The notes beneath the pieces are model-generated. The model did no database searches, was not told where the DNA came from, and saw nothing but the letters and a program-made list of their open reading frames with translations. DNA of 64,000 nt from Anaeramoeba flamelloides (taxonomy: Eukaryota; Metamonada; Anaeramoebidae): assembly GCA_027625915.1 (NCBI GenBank), contig JANTQA010000008.1, positions 2,497,001 to 2,561,000 of the forward strand, written 5' to 3'. The position numbers and the translations under genes were made by a program. Positions 16,701 through 28,206 of this stretch are shown in pieces (the stretch's first letter is position 1; every line of letters begins with the position of its first letter).

Positions 16701-19700
16701 CTTCCATTGAAAAACAAAGAAAATTTCAATAGAAATCATTAAGTTTTTTCTACAAATTATTCTAACTGATTAAATAGAATTGAGATAACATGATTTTACT
16801 TACTTGGTGACTATCGATCCGAGAACGAAAAATTTTTTTGGGAAAACAATCCAGTTTCAAAAAAATCGTAAAAAAGTAAAAAAATGTAAAAAATTAATTT
16901 TTATTTAGAAATTTTCCAAAATAAATATTTTCTTCCTAATACCTATATAACCCCTTTAAACAATAAAATCTAACCACTGCAACTGGGGGGGGGGGGGAGT
17001 TGTAAACCCCTTAAAGTGGCTGAGTTTTCTGTTATATTTAAAAAGGTAATGGATTTTCCTAATTAAACAGAAAACTCTATAAAGGCTAACGGTTGTTTTT
17101 TTTTTTTAATTTGAGGAATAAGGATTAATCAATTTTATTTGTATTTATGCGGTTAAAATAGCCTAACAGTTTTAGTTGTAAATACTTTAGTAATTATTTC
17201 GGGTTTAATAGAGAGTATGTAAGGTATTTCCAAAAAAGTGGTGTATTTTTTTTTACATTTCAGAAAAAATCCCCATTGATTAGTGAAAGTATTCATTAAT
17301 TGACAAATAGAAAATTAAGTTTAATATTAATATCAATTGAATAAATGGCTAAGGTATTTATTTCAAAGAACCTTCAATGAAATATTTCCAAAAAATAAAA
17401 AACAAAATAGTACTTTTTTGGTGAAAAAAATGTACGACCAATTTCAATAAAAAACTGGAAATATGGAAAGGGTACAAATGATTTTTTAAACAATAAAATG
17501 TCGTTATATGTTTTCAATTCTATTTGGAATTTATTTTGTTGAGATTAAACAAGTTATGAAAATGGTTTTTTCGATCAAAAAGAAAATAATAAACACCAAT
17601 TTTAACTCTTAAAAAATATCAGAGAAAATCGAGATCAAAACTTTTAATATCTTTTATTTATATAATACAATATTAAGAAACAAATTGAATTATTATCAAG
17701 AATTTATAAATCGTGGTTAATGATTTTGGATGTTTAAATACTTTTTTGAAGATTGATTTTAAAAGATATATTTTAAAATAAATTTGTACCACTTTATTAG
17801 AAATAGCTTAAATGAGAGATTAAAAAATATCTCTTATAAAATCATTATTTTTAATGTTTATTGTTGAATGTGTGTGTCTCAAATACACTCTAGATACCCT
17901 AAAACCTACATTTCTAAAAATAAAGTTTCACGAAAAATCAATATTTTACTATTTTATAAGGAGGTCTAAATATTTGATCACTATGGAAAAAAAAGAAATT
18001 TGTTTAATTTACTCAATAAAGTTTTTAATTAGAACTTTATATTTAAAGATACATCTATAAAGTGATCTGTTTACAAGAATAAGTATTTGTTTTCGAAATT
18101 TTCTTTTTGTTGGTTTTTGCTTTTTTTTTTTTATTTAGTAGGTTTCCCAAATATTGCTCTCGCAAAATCCCATTACAAAGAAACAACTTGACAACATTTA
18201 TCCTAATACAAAATTACAACTTGGCATTATTGACCTGATCCAATTACCAAATGTATAGATTATATGGAAAGGTTGGTTCGTCTAACTTCATTTTAGTATT
18301 TTCAGTTAAATTTGGTTTGATTAAGATCTAATCAGAACAAGTTTTCCCAATTCATATAATGTTTTTTTTTTTATCCCTTTTACCTCCTCCAAACACTAGA
18401 AAAAAAGAAGAAGAAGAAGAGGAGAATAACACATATAACTATAAAAAGGAATTTTAAAAAAAGTAAAAAAGTATAAATAATCGAAAATCAGTATTTTTTT
18501 TTCTAATTTTGTGTTTTTACATGCCTTATTCCATTAGGAAATATTTTTTTTCAAAAAAATGATCTCTTTTTTAAACACTTTCTTTTTTTTGTTCGTTTAA
18601 TTTTTCTTTACTGTCTCATCATTATTAATATAGCTGATATTGCAAACTATCTCTTACAAAATGAAGTAATTTCAACAATTATCAAAACGATGAAATTGGG
18701 CAAGCCAATGGATTCAAAAAGATACAAATGGAATCTGTCGTTTAATATATTATCTGCTTGTTTTCGGTTATTAAACATATTAATTATTAAGGAGGATTTT
18801 ATCGTTACACAAGAAATTTTGCAATCAAAAATTGTTAAGCGTGGAATCAAATGGCTAGGTTTTAATAATGATGATTGTATTTCAGAAATTTTTAAATCTT
18901 TTACATTATTATATCAAAAGAACGATACTGAAATCCTTTTTAAAGATTATATGAATGATATTAAAAATTTTATTATTGAAAAAAATTTTTTCGAAAGAAA
19001 CCCAAAATTAAGATATTGGGTATCACAATTTATTTTTATAATCATTTTCAAGAAGAGGAAGAATCAAGATTTTAATTTAATCATAAATAATATCAAAATT
19101 TTCCAATATTTTGCTAATACGCTTTATAAGATAATTTCCGAAATCATTGAATTTAAAAAAAATATTAAAAATTTAACAGAAAATGTAAAAATTATTTTTT
19201 TTCAACTTTAATTGAATTATTTTTTTATTGGTATTCATTTTTAATTTGCTTGTGTATTATTTTTATTATATTATATATTCGTTTTTATTGTATTATATAT
19301 TCTTCTTAACACTAGGTTGTTGTAATTTTAAAATCACTTTTAATATTTCTTGACTATCATGAAAATAACAAAATTCAAATTGATTGGCTCCTTAAAAAAC
19401 AATATTTTGGAATACTTTTAGATTGTAATTTTTTAGACCACAATAATCAAGTAAATGAATTGTATCAAAACCTTGTAAAAAAAATGATTAGTAATGGTAA
19501 AATTATTCTAATATTTTCTTTTTATTTTTAGCTCTTCTTCGTTTTTCATTAATTATGCTTATCTTTATTTATTTTTTTTTTTCTTTTCGTTTGTATTTTA
19601 TATTATATTTATTTTTCTTTTGAATAGAATATTTTAAAACAAAAAAATTCAATTACAATATTGTCCAATTATTAAACCAATTTTTAATAGCAGACAATAA

Positions 19701-19761
19701 AAAAGAGAAATATTCATTAAAAATAGAGATATTGGAAAAAATGAATAAAAGTGATAATTAA
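10795..19761 (+). CDS. armadillo/HEAT-like repeat protein, 7 exons, 684 aa
   Basis: Gene reconstructed from splice sites. The exons are 10795-10936, 11095-11505, 15245-15628, 15930-16181, 18634-19184, 19316-19496 and 19628-19761. Reading phase is kept at every junction (1,1,1,1,0,1) and the sum is 685 codons. The protein is helical throughout. The join of exon 2 to exon 3 gives IAILHNLSELEENHP followed by IIPLLFELMEYSSKRIKRYA, a typical armadillo spacing. Exon 4 continues with EFLKNDNYEIQKHSIQLCGQL. Such proteins are protein-binding scaffolds; the partner is unknown and no importin-beta-binding domain is evident. Introns 2 (3.7 kb) and 4 (2.45 kb) are long and carry MITEs. The link between exons 2 and 3 is the least certain step, because another acceptor lies 68 bases downstream of the same donor. 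Confidence 0.68.
11574..11804 (+). CDS. possible alternative terminal exons of the armadillo gene
   Basis: Two further exons fit the same exon-2 donor in phase: 11574-11703 (after CTGACAG) and 11771-11804 (after a T-rich tract ending in TTTTACAG), separated by a 67-base intron with donor GTAAGA. They would add about 55 residues (starting VQFQNYFSMSK, ending PTAVPTLP) and then stop at 11802-11804. This would give a 238-residue short form of the armadillo protein. Base composition is less A+T-rich than the surrounding intron, which supports coding. It may instead mean that 10795-11804 is a complete separate gene. Confidence 0.5.
13267..13520. repeat. tandem array of three hairpins with CCGTTAG borders
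   Basis: Three consecutive inverted repeats at 13267-13339, 13355-13430 and 13446-13519. Each begins AGGTTTT and ends AAAACCT, has arms of about 30 bases, and is separated from the next by AGGACACTTTCCGTT. Units 1 and 3 share AGAATTnAAAAGAAT in the arms; unit 2 has a different arm sequence. The array lies in intron 2 of the armadillo gene. I do not recognise the family; related hairpins are at 17022-17092 and 50759-51216. Confidence 0.75.
13801..14195. mobile_element. probable decayed relative of MITE family 2
   Basis: The stretch around 13930-14190 aligns loosely with the interior of the 57.5 and 61.4 kb elements, for example GATCTAAAAATCGGAATTTT against GATCTAAAAATTGAAATTTT, followed by GGGTATTTATGACTAAAAA against GGGTAACTTTGACTGAAAAA. 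The left end TAAACTCGATTAACGGG is only weakly TIR-like. The boundaries are approximate. Confidence 0.4.
16985..16997 (+). repeat. G13 homopolymer
   Basis: Thirteen consecutive G in an intron of the armadillo gene, about 25 bases before the hairpin at 17022. This is striking in sequence with roughly 20% G+C. Confidence 0.9.
17022..17092. repeat. single hairpin with CTAACGG border
   Basis: GAGTTTTCTGTT at 17022 pairs with the inverted AACAGAAAACTC ending at 17077, and the unit is followed by GGCTAACGG. The same arm (GTTTTCTGTTT / AAACAGAAAAC) and the same CTAACGG border occur in the array at 50.8-51.2 kb. Confidence 0.6.
17222..17808. mobile_element. MITE, family 1, copy 2 (587 bp)
   Basis: The ends are AGGTATTTCCAAAAAAGTGG and, inverted, AGCTATTTCTAATAAAGTGG, flanked by TA (17220-17221 and 17809-17810). 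It is the reverse-orientation partner of 907-1493 with exactly the same length. It lies in intron 4 of the armadillo gene. It has no coding capacity. Confidence 0.82.
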
Positions 19762-22072
19762 CACAAATTCCAGAAATGGTCAGTTTTATTAATACTTTTT
19801 TTTTAACAAAATTGTATATTTTTTAACTGATTTCCGTTTATTTTTTTTTTTTCATTTTTTTTCTTTTTTCAAATAATTATTTATTATTAAATGAATTTAC
19901 CATCTTTTATTAATTTTTTATTTATTTTTTTTTTTTTTGCAATTTAACTATATTAAAATCAATAAATACTTAGCATAATGCTTTTTTTTTTAATCAATTT
20001 GTGATCATAACAAAATTATTTTTAATTTATAAAACATGTCTGAATAAGGAGCAAATTATTAAATATGAAATTTATTTTTAATTTTATTACTAATATTTAC
20101 ATTTTAAACAGATGGTGTTTATTATATAATCAGCAATATATTTAATGACAATTAATATTAAGTCAATGTATGTTTTTTCAATTACTAATTTAATCCTGGT
20201 ATTTGAACAATATATGGGAAAAAAAATTCACTTCTTTTTTATCTTTTTATTAAACTGTTTTTGCTTTATACATATAGATTTCATGTTTATAATTGAAATT
20301 TTTTATTTATATTGGTTTGATTGTTCCTTTTTTATTGTTTGTATTGGTATTTTTAGGGTGAACTAATAAACTAGAGAGTAGAGTCAGATTTCAAAAGTGA
20401 AAAAAGGTAATTAGTTAAAATTTTATTCTATTTTAATTTCATAAAACCATTAATAATATTCTTATGAGACCATTTTTATTAGAATTTGGCAGTTTTCAAA
20501 TATGCTATATTTTTGTTATAATGGCCTTTTTTATCTTGTTTCTAATCACTATTGTACTCATTTTTGGAAAAAATGGGAGGGCTTATTACACAATAAATAA
20601 TCCTTTGAATCACAATTGAACAATAATTATGATTTTAAAGATCTAGTCACAGTTTAAAAGCAAAAAAGTTCCATTGTTTTTGTCCTTTTTTTCAATCCCA
20701 TTTTTTTCAAAAACTGATGAATAAAAGGTACCTGAAATGTAAAAATGATTATTATTCAAACCTAACCAAATAATTGGTTCAAAACTATAACTTAAAGATA
20801 TTCCAAAAAAATTAATTCAAAAAAATGATAAAAAAAAAGGCCATTTTGTGCTTTTAAACAAGTACTAGGGTTTTAAAGAAAAAAAATAATTCACAATGAA
20901 AACCAGCTCAAGAATTTGCCTTAAAAAAATGAAAGAAGAAATTATTTTTAAAAGCTTTTTAGATTTTGTTCAAGATACCTTAAGTTGTGTGTTTAAAAGC
21001 TTTCTGGAATAGAATGGGTTTGGTTAAATAATAATCATCATTCAAACAAATAAGATTCAATCATAAAAGTAATTGAGAAGATGCATTTTATGATATTGTT
21101 TTTTTTCTTATTGTATATAAAAAAGTAAAATAACCAAAATAATCATTCTCAAAATTAAAGTGAAACAAACCAAAAAAGAAGACTCTTTCCAAAACAAAGT
21201 CAATTCTTTTTATTTCTTTGGTTTATTTTTTTTTTTCTTTTGGGCTATTATTGAAAGGATTGTTTCTTAAATAAGAACTGCTTGTGGGGGGGCTGGATAT
21301 TATACAAAGGGATAAAAATCTAAACACTCAAAGTATTATTCAATTTATTATCATTGAGTTTTGGTTTAGGAAATCATTTCATCTGTAAATGCCATTATTC
21401 TTTTGAAAATATAAACAGAATTTTGTTTGGTTATTGTTGATTGTTTTCAAATTATTAAAAACTTATATTGAGTGACAAGAAAGCAATTATAAACTCTTCG
21501 TCTCTCTTTTTTGGGTTTATTTTTAGATCTAAAGATAATTTAAAAAATACAAAATATAATTTGGTAAATAGAAAAGAATTCAATTTTCATTAAAAGTTGA
21601 TTTAACTGTGACTAATAATCATTTACCATTGAAACAAAAAATGTATTATTCCGTTTCTCAGGCTTTTTGTATTTTATAAGATTGTATTGGTTGTAATTTC
21701 AAATTTTTTTATGAATTGATAAAGTCTAATTGGGGTTGTGGATTTTTCTATCTTTAGTGTGATTTTTAAAATCACTAAAAGAAAACCTTTGAACTCAACA
21801 ACAATAGAGGGTTTTTGTTCTTGTGTTTGTGTTTTTTTTAAAAGTTTATATTTCTCAAAGAAATTCAAATGAAAAATCAAAAAAATGTTTTTAATTAAGA
21901 GAAAATTAGATAAATTAGTAACTCGACTATCATTATTTTTTGGAAGGTATTGTTTATTACTAATGCCAGAATATGACTTTTTTTCAAATCTCTATCTTAT
22001 TATGAAAATGGCCAGTTACATTTTTTTATCAAATAATTTCTTTTTGACATTTTTCATTAAAAGCAAAATAAC
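19762..22072. other. intergenic between the armadillo gene and CCT8
   Basis: Rich in T-runs just after the armadillo stop codon. A short possible family-1-like element with TA-flanked ends (AAGATATTCC and inverted AGGTATCTTG) may lie at about 20795-20980. A G7 run is at about 21285-21291. The open frames here are Phe-rich translations without domains. Confidence 0.5.
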
Positions 22073-25000
22073 ATGAATAGACAAAGATCACTTGCCCGTT
22101 CTGGAAATATTGAAAACCTCTTAAAATCAGGAACTAAATACTTGTCTTCTCTTGAAGAAACTATAATTCAAAATATTGATGCTTGTATTGATCTTGCTGA
22201 ATTACTTACTACCTCTTTAGGACCAAACGGTTTGTTTTTAATTTTACTTTTTTTCAAATTTTCTTTTCTTTTCTTTTCTTTTTCTTTTTCTTTCATTTTT
22301 TGATAAAAAAAAAAAAAAATACAAAAGAAAAACCGTTTTACTATCGCCCAAAGACACCCTTCCAAAAGAAAATACAATAAAAAAAGAAAAAGATTTCGAT
22401 TTTCTTGTTTTTATTATTTTTAGTGAAAAATCCAAAACACTAATAAAACCCCAATCACTTTTAAAAGATTAAACAAAAAAAACAATTATATTTTTAAAGT
22501 ATTAAACGATTCAAATTTAAATTCTTTATGTCAAATTTAAAGAAAAAACTTTCGAAGAAAAAAATATAATTCTTTTTTTTTTATTTTTTTTTTAAAAAAA
22601 AAGTTTTTTATCTTGCTTTTTTTTTTTTTATGACAATTTTTTCAGGTTTTGTTTTGAATAAAATCGTTTTTTATTGTTACACAGACAAGTTTTTTTGAGA
22701 TCGAAAAGTGTCTTTCAATTTTTTTTCTTTTGTTTCCAAAAATAACAAATCGATCCTTACTGCCAGTTTAAAAAAGTAGTACATAAAAAATAACCAAGAG
22801 CTACCCAAACTGAATTAAAAGCCTAAACCAAGTAGTTTGAACAACACTACAAAAACTTTTAGAACTCACTTTTTTAAAAAAAGCTGCACAAGCTTTAGAA
22901 AAGAATAGTTCCTTTTTTTAATCAAAGAACCATAATATCTAATCTATCTTTTTTTTTAATTTTTTTAATATTTTATCACCTTTTACTCTCTGTATTTTTT
23001 CTTCAATTCTTGCAGGAATGAATAAAATGATTATCAATCGTTTAAGCAAATTAATTATAACAAATGACTCTTCAACAATTCTGAATGAATTAGAAGTTGT
23101 TCACCCAGCAGCAACCATGATTCTTGAAGCAGCACAAATGCAAGAAAAAGAAATTGGTGACGGAACAAATTTTGTTATTGTCTTTGCAGGAGAGATCTTA
23201 AAACAAGCACAATCCTTGATTTTAAGTGGCATCCACCCTGTTGAAATCATTGACGGTTATAACAAAGCAGGAAAAGAGGCACTTAAGTATATGGATGAAC
23301 TTGTTGTCAAAACAGTTGAGGATGTAAGAAATGTAGAGGATGTAGCCACTGCAATCTCTGCACCAATTGCTTCAAAACAATTTGGTTATGAAGATTTTCT
23401 TTCAACCCTTGTTGCAAAGGCTTGTGTAGCTGTAAGTTAATGTTTTTTTTTTTTTTCTTCGATTTTAAAAGGATACTTTATTTTTAATTAATGAAAGCAA
23501 TTTTCTTCTCTTACACTTTTTTTTTTTTTTTTTGTTTAAATTTTTTTCACTCTTTTCTTTCTTTCTAATTTCCTTTTCTCATTTTAAAAACTTTGTTCTC
23601 ATTTCTCTAACACCTCAAAATTTGATCAAATATCAAAATTAACATCTAACACTCTATATTAATAATAATAGATTTGTCCAAATAATGAAAAAAATTTTAT
23701 TGTTGATAATATCAGAGTTGTAAAAATTATTGGAGGAAGTGTTTATGACAGTAAAATCATCAAAGGGTTTGTTACTAATAGAATACCTAAAGGATCGATT
23801 AGAAAAATTGAAAATGCCAAAGTTGTTTGTTATACAGGTGGTGTTGAAGCAAGCAATACTGAAACTGGCTCAAATGTATTAATTGAAAGTGCCAAAGAAC
23901 TGAAAAATTACACAAAAGGCGAAGAAAATTTGATGGAAAAAAAAATTAAAAAACTTGCCGAAATGGGAATTAATGTTGTCGTAAGTGGTCATAACATTTC
24001 CGAAATTGCTGCCCATTTCCTTGAAAAGTATGGTATCCTTGCACTTAAACTTCCTTCAAAATTTGAAATGTTAAGAGTCTGTCGTACAGTTAGAGCATTG
24101 CCTTTATCCACATTTGTAAGTTTATAAAAATTCATTTATTTTTTTTTTAAAATTTTTTAGCATTTTTTTGTCTACAAATCAGAAATAATTTTCAACAAAC
24201 TTTCTTTTCTTGTATTGCAATACGCTTTTGAGAAATTTATTAAAAATTGTCACTAAAATGTATATTATAGCACCCACTTTAACTTTTGATACTTATTAAT
24301 TCTTTAAAAAAAGATAAAAAAAAAATTGTAATTTTAAATTACAATAAACAATAAATACTGTATACTTGCTAAAAAACTAATCAAAAAACAAACATATAAT
24401 TAATAAGTACAAATATTTTTTAAAATGTATTGAAGAAATATAGAACAGAAAATCAGAATAATGATTCCTCACAAATATCTTTTCTTTATATAATTGTGTA
24501 AAAATATCATGTTACCTCTTTTAATAAATCCAAGAAAATAAAAACTTTTATTTATTAAAAAAATTTAATTTTCTATTTGAAAATTTTTATCATTTCACCA
24601 AAAAAATGAAAACAACAAATGGTAACGATCTAAATTAGTTATGAATGCCATTTTTATAGTAAAAGGAATATTAAAAACAGATACACAAAAAAAAAAACAT
24701 GAAATTTAATTTTGAAACAACAATCGTTTCATATTTTTTTTAATATCTTTTTGAAAAATTATTTTTACATTAAAACCAACCAAGTCTATTAATTTTTAAT
24801 GTATCACCTTAAAAAGTAATAAAATGTAATCTAATAATAATTTTTACATTACTAAAAGATTTAAAAAAAATTAATTTACATCTATATTTTATAAAAATAA
24901 ATTTTTTTACGTCAATCATCATAATAAAAAGAAACAAATATTTTCAAAAGAATTCATTGAAAATTTTCTATTTTAATTATTAAACCATTTTATAAACATT

Positions 25001-25850
25001 TTTTTTTAAAAATCACTTTCTCAAAATATTAAATGTTTTGATTCAAAATATTTAATATTTTTCAATTTATTCATTTATAAATTTTTCTTTTTCATTCTTT
25101 TTAATATATATTTTTTTTTGAAATAAAACTAAAAAATAAACAATTTATTAATTTTCAATTCTCTATTATTTTTTTATTTATAAATTAAATATATATATAT
25201 ATATATATATTGAAAATTATTAGGTAATTCCATCTGAAAAAGAAATCGGATCATGTGGCTCTGTTAGAGTTGAATTAATTGGAGGAACAAAAATAACAAT
25301 TTTTGAACAATCAAAAAAAAACAAATCCAAACTTGCAACCATAATTGTTAGAGCAGCAACAAAAAATGTAGCTGACGACATTGAAAGAGCCATTGATGAT
25401 GGTGTAAATTCATATCGAGCACTTTGTAAAGATGGAAGATTATTAGCAGGAGGTGGTGCCTTTGAAATTGAAATGTCAAGACATATTCAAAAATTCGGAG
25501 AAAAATCACCAGGTATGGATCAATATGCAATAAAAAAATTTGCAGAAGGTTTAGAAGTTGTTCCAAGAAATTTAGCCTTGAATGCCGGAATGAGAGCAAC
25601 TGAATTAATTTCCAATTTGTATTCCTCCCACGAAGAAGGTAACAAAAACTTTGGTGTTGATGTTGCCAATGAAGGAATTTGTGATATGGTTAAAAAAAAT
25701 GTTTTTGACCTCTATCAAACCCGTTATTGGAGTATGAGATTAGCTTTGAATGTTGCTATTACAATTTTAAGAGTAGATCAGATTATAATGTCAAAACGTG
25801 CCCAATCTGGTATCGCTCCTCCTCCTCAAGTTAGCAGAGATGTGGATTAA
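22073..25850 (+). CDS. chaperonin TRiC/CCT subunit theta, 4 exons, 547 aa
   Basis: Subunit theta of the cytosolic group II chaperonin, which folds actin, tubulin and other proteins in an ATP-driven cycle. The exons are 22073-22229, 23016-23431, 23672-24115 and 25224-25850; phases match and the total is 548 codons. The length is very close to the human protein. Visible family motifs are LTTSLGPNGMNKM near the N-terminus, EIGDGTNFVIVFAGEIL with the ATPase Asp, YTKGEENLMEKKIKKLAEMG with GINVVVSG in the apical part, DIERAIDDGVN, LLAGGGAFEIEMSR, QYAIKKFAEGLE and RVDQIIMSK near the end. The intron donors are GTTTGT, GTAAGT and GTAAGT; the introns are 786, 240 and 1,108 bases. The gene appears intact and under selection. 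Confidence 0.96.
25191..25211. repeat. AT microsatellite near the intron 3 acceptor of CCT8
   Basis: A run of alternating A and T that ends about a dozen bases before the acceptor AG of the last CCT8 exon, in place of a pyrimidine tract. Confidence 0.7.
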
Positions 25851-26639
25851 AAGATTTAAATTTCCTTGATTTAACTTTCCAAATCTATATTCTTACATTT
25901 TGTTTCTTTCTTTTTTTTTTTATAATTATTAAAAATAGTTTTTTTTTTTTTTTTTATCACAAATAATTTTCATATATTTTTTTTTAATTATTAAATAATA
26001 AAAAAAAGATTAAATAATTCCTTCATCATAAAATATAGATCAACGTAAATTGAATTAATAAAATAAAAAGATACATACAAAAGATATAAATTATCAGAAA
26101 AAAAATAAATTCAGAAAATTATATTTATTTTATTGTTTGATATTTTTTTTTTATTTTTTAGTTTTTTTTTCGATTTCCTATTTGGAAATAAAATCTTTCG
26201 AACGTTTCTATTTGAAATCTAATTTAATTTATCAAATATTAATATTATTAGTTTCTCCTTTTTTGAAGAACCTATTAAAAATAATTAGTTTTAATGGCGG
26301 ATTAATAATTATTTTTGAAAACTATTTAACTGATTTCAGAAGAGAACCTTTCATTATTACATCAAGATTTCATTGAAATACACTTTTTTTACTTATTGTT
26401 ACCCAGGCTTACAGAAGAAATAAAAACTTTATCAAATTTATAATTTTTTTATGAAAACTTTCAACTCAATATAAATTTCATGATTTAGTAATTGGATGAG
26501 ATTTCAAACTTTTTAAAAATCAATTTAAAAATAATAATTAATCAATTTTTTTTTTTTAATTATAGATAATAATTAACCAAGTCATAAGAAAAATTGTAAT
26601 CTAGGTTTTACACTATCAAATAATAAATACTCTTTATTG
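25851..26639. other. intergenic after CCT8, no gene seen
   Basis: T-rich 3' flank of CCT8 followed by A+T-rich spacer. CCT8 and the G-alpha gene are convergent, so this interval should hold the 3' ends of both. The 79-codon plus frame at 26137-26376 is low-complexity and has no recognisable domain. Confidence 0.5.
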
Positions 26640-27875
26640 AAAATCAATTACATTTTAATCGAAAAATCTTCTAATTTACGATATTCCCAAAGTTTACAGC
26701 TGTTCCAAGGCAACCGTGAAATTTATTCAATATCAAAATTTGATGTTGATATAGATTTTGAAATAGTTGAATATAAGAATAAATAAGCTCATATTGAAAA
26801 AAAAATTCATAAACCATTTGATATGAAAAATAAACTTATGATCTGATTATAAAAAAAATTTATTTTTTTCAGAGTGAATTTTATGTCGTTTATTAATGAA
26901 TTTTCGATGTTTAGAGTCACATTGGGTTCTGAAAATTTATTTTTTGAAAATCAGAAAAAATTCTTGAATATTGCCTCATTTAGGAATTTTTTTTTCAATA
27001 TGAGCTTATTTATTCTTATATTCAACTTTTTCAAAATCTATATCAACATCAAATTTTGATATTGAAAAAATTTCACGGTAGCTTAGGATAGACTGTATCT
27101 TTTTGGACACACATTGTAGCACTTAATTTAGAATTAGTATAAAACACTAAAGTTACTGAATTAGTAACGGAGAAACAAAAACCAAAAATTTTAATCAATA
27201 TTTGAGATTTAATATTGGCTTTTTCAAAAAGTAATGAAAATATTCTGTATTCTTTTTAACGATCTTTTGAACAATCTCTTGAGAGATCTTGCTTTTTTTT
27301 TTGTTTTAAACTTTGATTTGTCGAGGTAAGCCTACTTATTAATAGAATGACAAATTTTTTTTCTTTTTTTTTAAATTTTTTTTTTTCAATTAGAATTTGG
27401 CTTTATTTGAAAACTTTTTAAAAATACTTATTTTTGGAGATCTTGTGGCTTTTTCAAATTTAGAGTTTCTTGATTGAGGTTAATTTATGAAGGGCATTTT
27501 GTTGAATTTTCTTTGAAAAACGAATCAAATTTATGATAATTCTCCCTTTCATTTTGAACAAAAAGAGTCATATAATAAGAAAAGATCAAAAAAAAAAAGA
27601 TTCTAGATCTTTCATATTTATTATTTTATGTTAAAGACACGAAAATTCCAACTTTGAACTTTCTCATCTTTTTTTCTCATTAAACCGAGGTTTTTTTGAA
27701 ACATTAATTGATGATTTTTTATCCTTTGTTTTATAAAGTAACCCCAAAGATAACATCCAGTTGGTGAAAAAAATTGTTATTGGTTTCAATCTAAAGCTAT
27801 ACTATTGGAAAAAACAGTTGCTAAAATGTAAAAGTAGCATACTTTAAATTTATTCTTAACAAAATTAAAATCAAG
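26640..27875 (+). repeat. dispersed repeat R, copy A (interrupted by a MITE)
   Basis: About 830 bases, excluding the inserted MITE, align in direct orientation with 30300-31122. Shared blocks include ACTAAAGTTACTGAATTAGT, TTTGATTTGTCGAGGTAAGC, TTTTTGGAGATCTTGTGGCT and GGTTTCAATCTAAAGCT. It lies between the convergent CCT8 and G-alpha genes. No coding frame is conserved between the copies, so this looks like a non-coding dispersed repeat of unknown class. The ends are approximate. Confidence 0.72.
26697..27095. mobile_element. Tc1/mariner-type MITE (399 bp) inserted in repeat R
   Basis: The ends are CAGCTGTTCCAAGGCAACCG and, inverted, CAGTCTATCCTAAGCTACCG. They are followed by inverted repeats of about 100 bases, for example CAATATGAGCTTATTTATTC near 27000 and its complement near 26780. 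TA flanks both sides (26695-26696 and 27096-27097). The CAGT-type terminus plus TA duplication is characteristic of Tc1/mariner-derived elements. The other copy of the host repeat lacks it. The 61-codon frame inside is chance. Confidence 0.85.
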
Positions 27876-28206
27876 ATAGTTTAAGTATATTTGCCTTAAG
27901 GTTATTTTCGGAATTCATTTTGGCTGTGATTGTACTTTTCTTGTAATATCAATCTCCAAATAGGAAAAATAAATAATTTTCAAAATTTGTACAAAAAAAA
28001 ATTGTAATGATGTTAAAAAAGAAGGAAAATAAGAAAATTATTTGTTTTTTCAAATTTTTTTGAAAGGATTGAATCTATTTCCTGTTCATCTAAACTTGTA
28101 ATAATTGTGTTGTAATGAACTTAGACATCCTAATAATAATAATAATAAATAATATAGAATGAAGATCCAAATTATGAAGTTTCAATTTTTATGGACAATT
28201 AACAAA
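27876..28206. other. intergenic, 3' flank of the G-alpha gene
   Basis: A+T-rich sequence immediately downstream of the G-alpha stop codon. It includes a short AAT array at about 28132-28148. No gene is visible. Confidence 0.5.

Noticed and set aside
17854-18060. Possible repeat between about 17880-17960 and 50310-50390 (ACACTCTAGxTACCCT)
   Set aside because: Only a short block matches clearly, which is not enough to separate it from chance in such A+T-rich sequence.
20795-20980. Short element with ends resembling family 1
   Set aside because: The ends match only partly and the interior shows no similarity; it is mentioned only as a possibility in the intergenic entry.
26874-27059. 61-codon frame in the 399 bp MITE
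   Set aside because: It overlaps the inverted repeats of the element. No transposase motif such as DDE/D is present.
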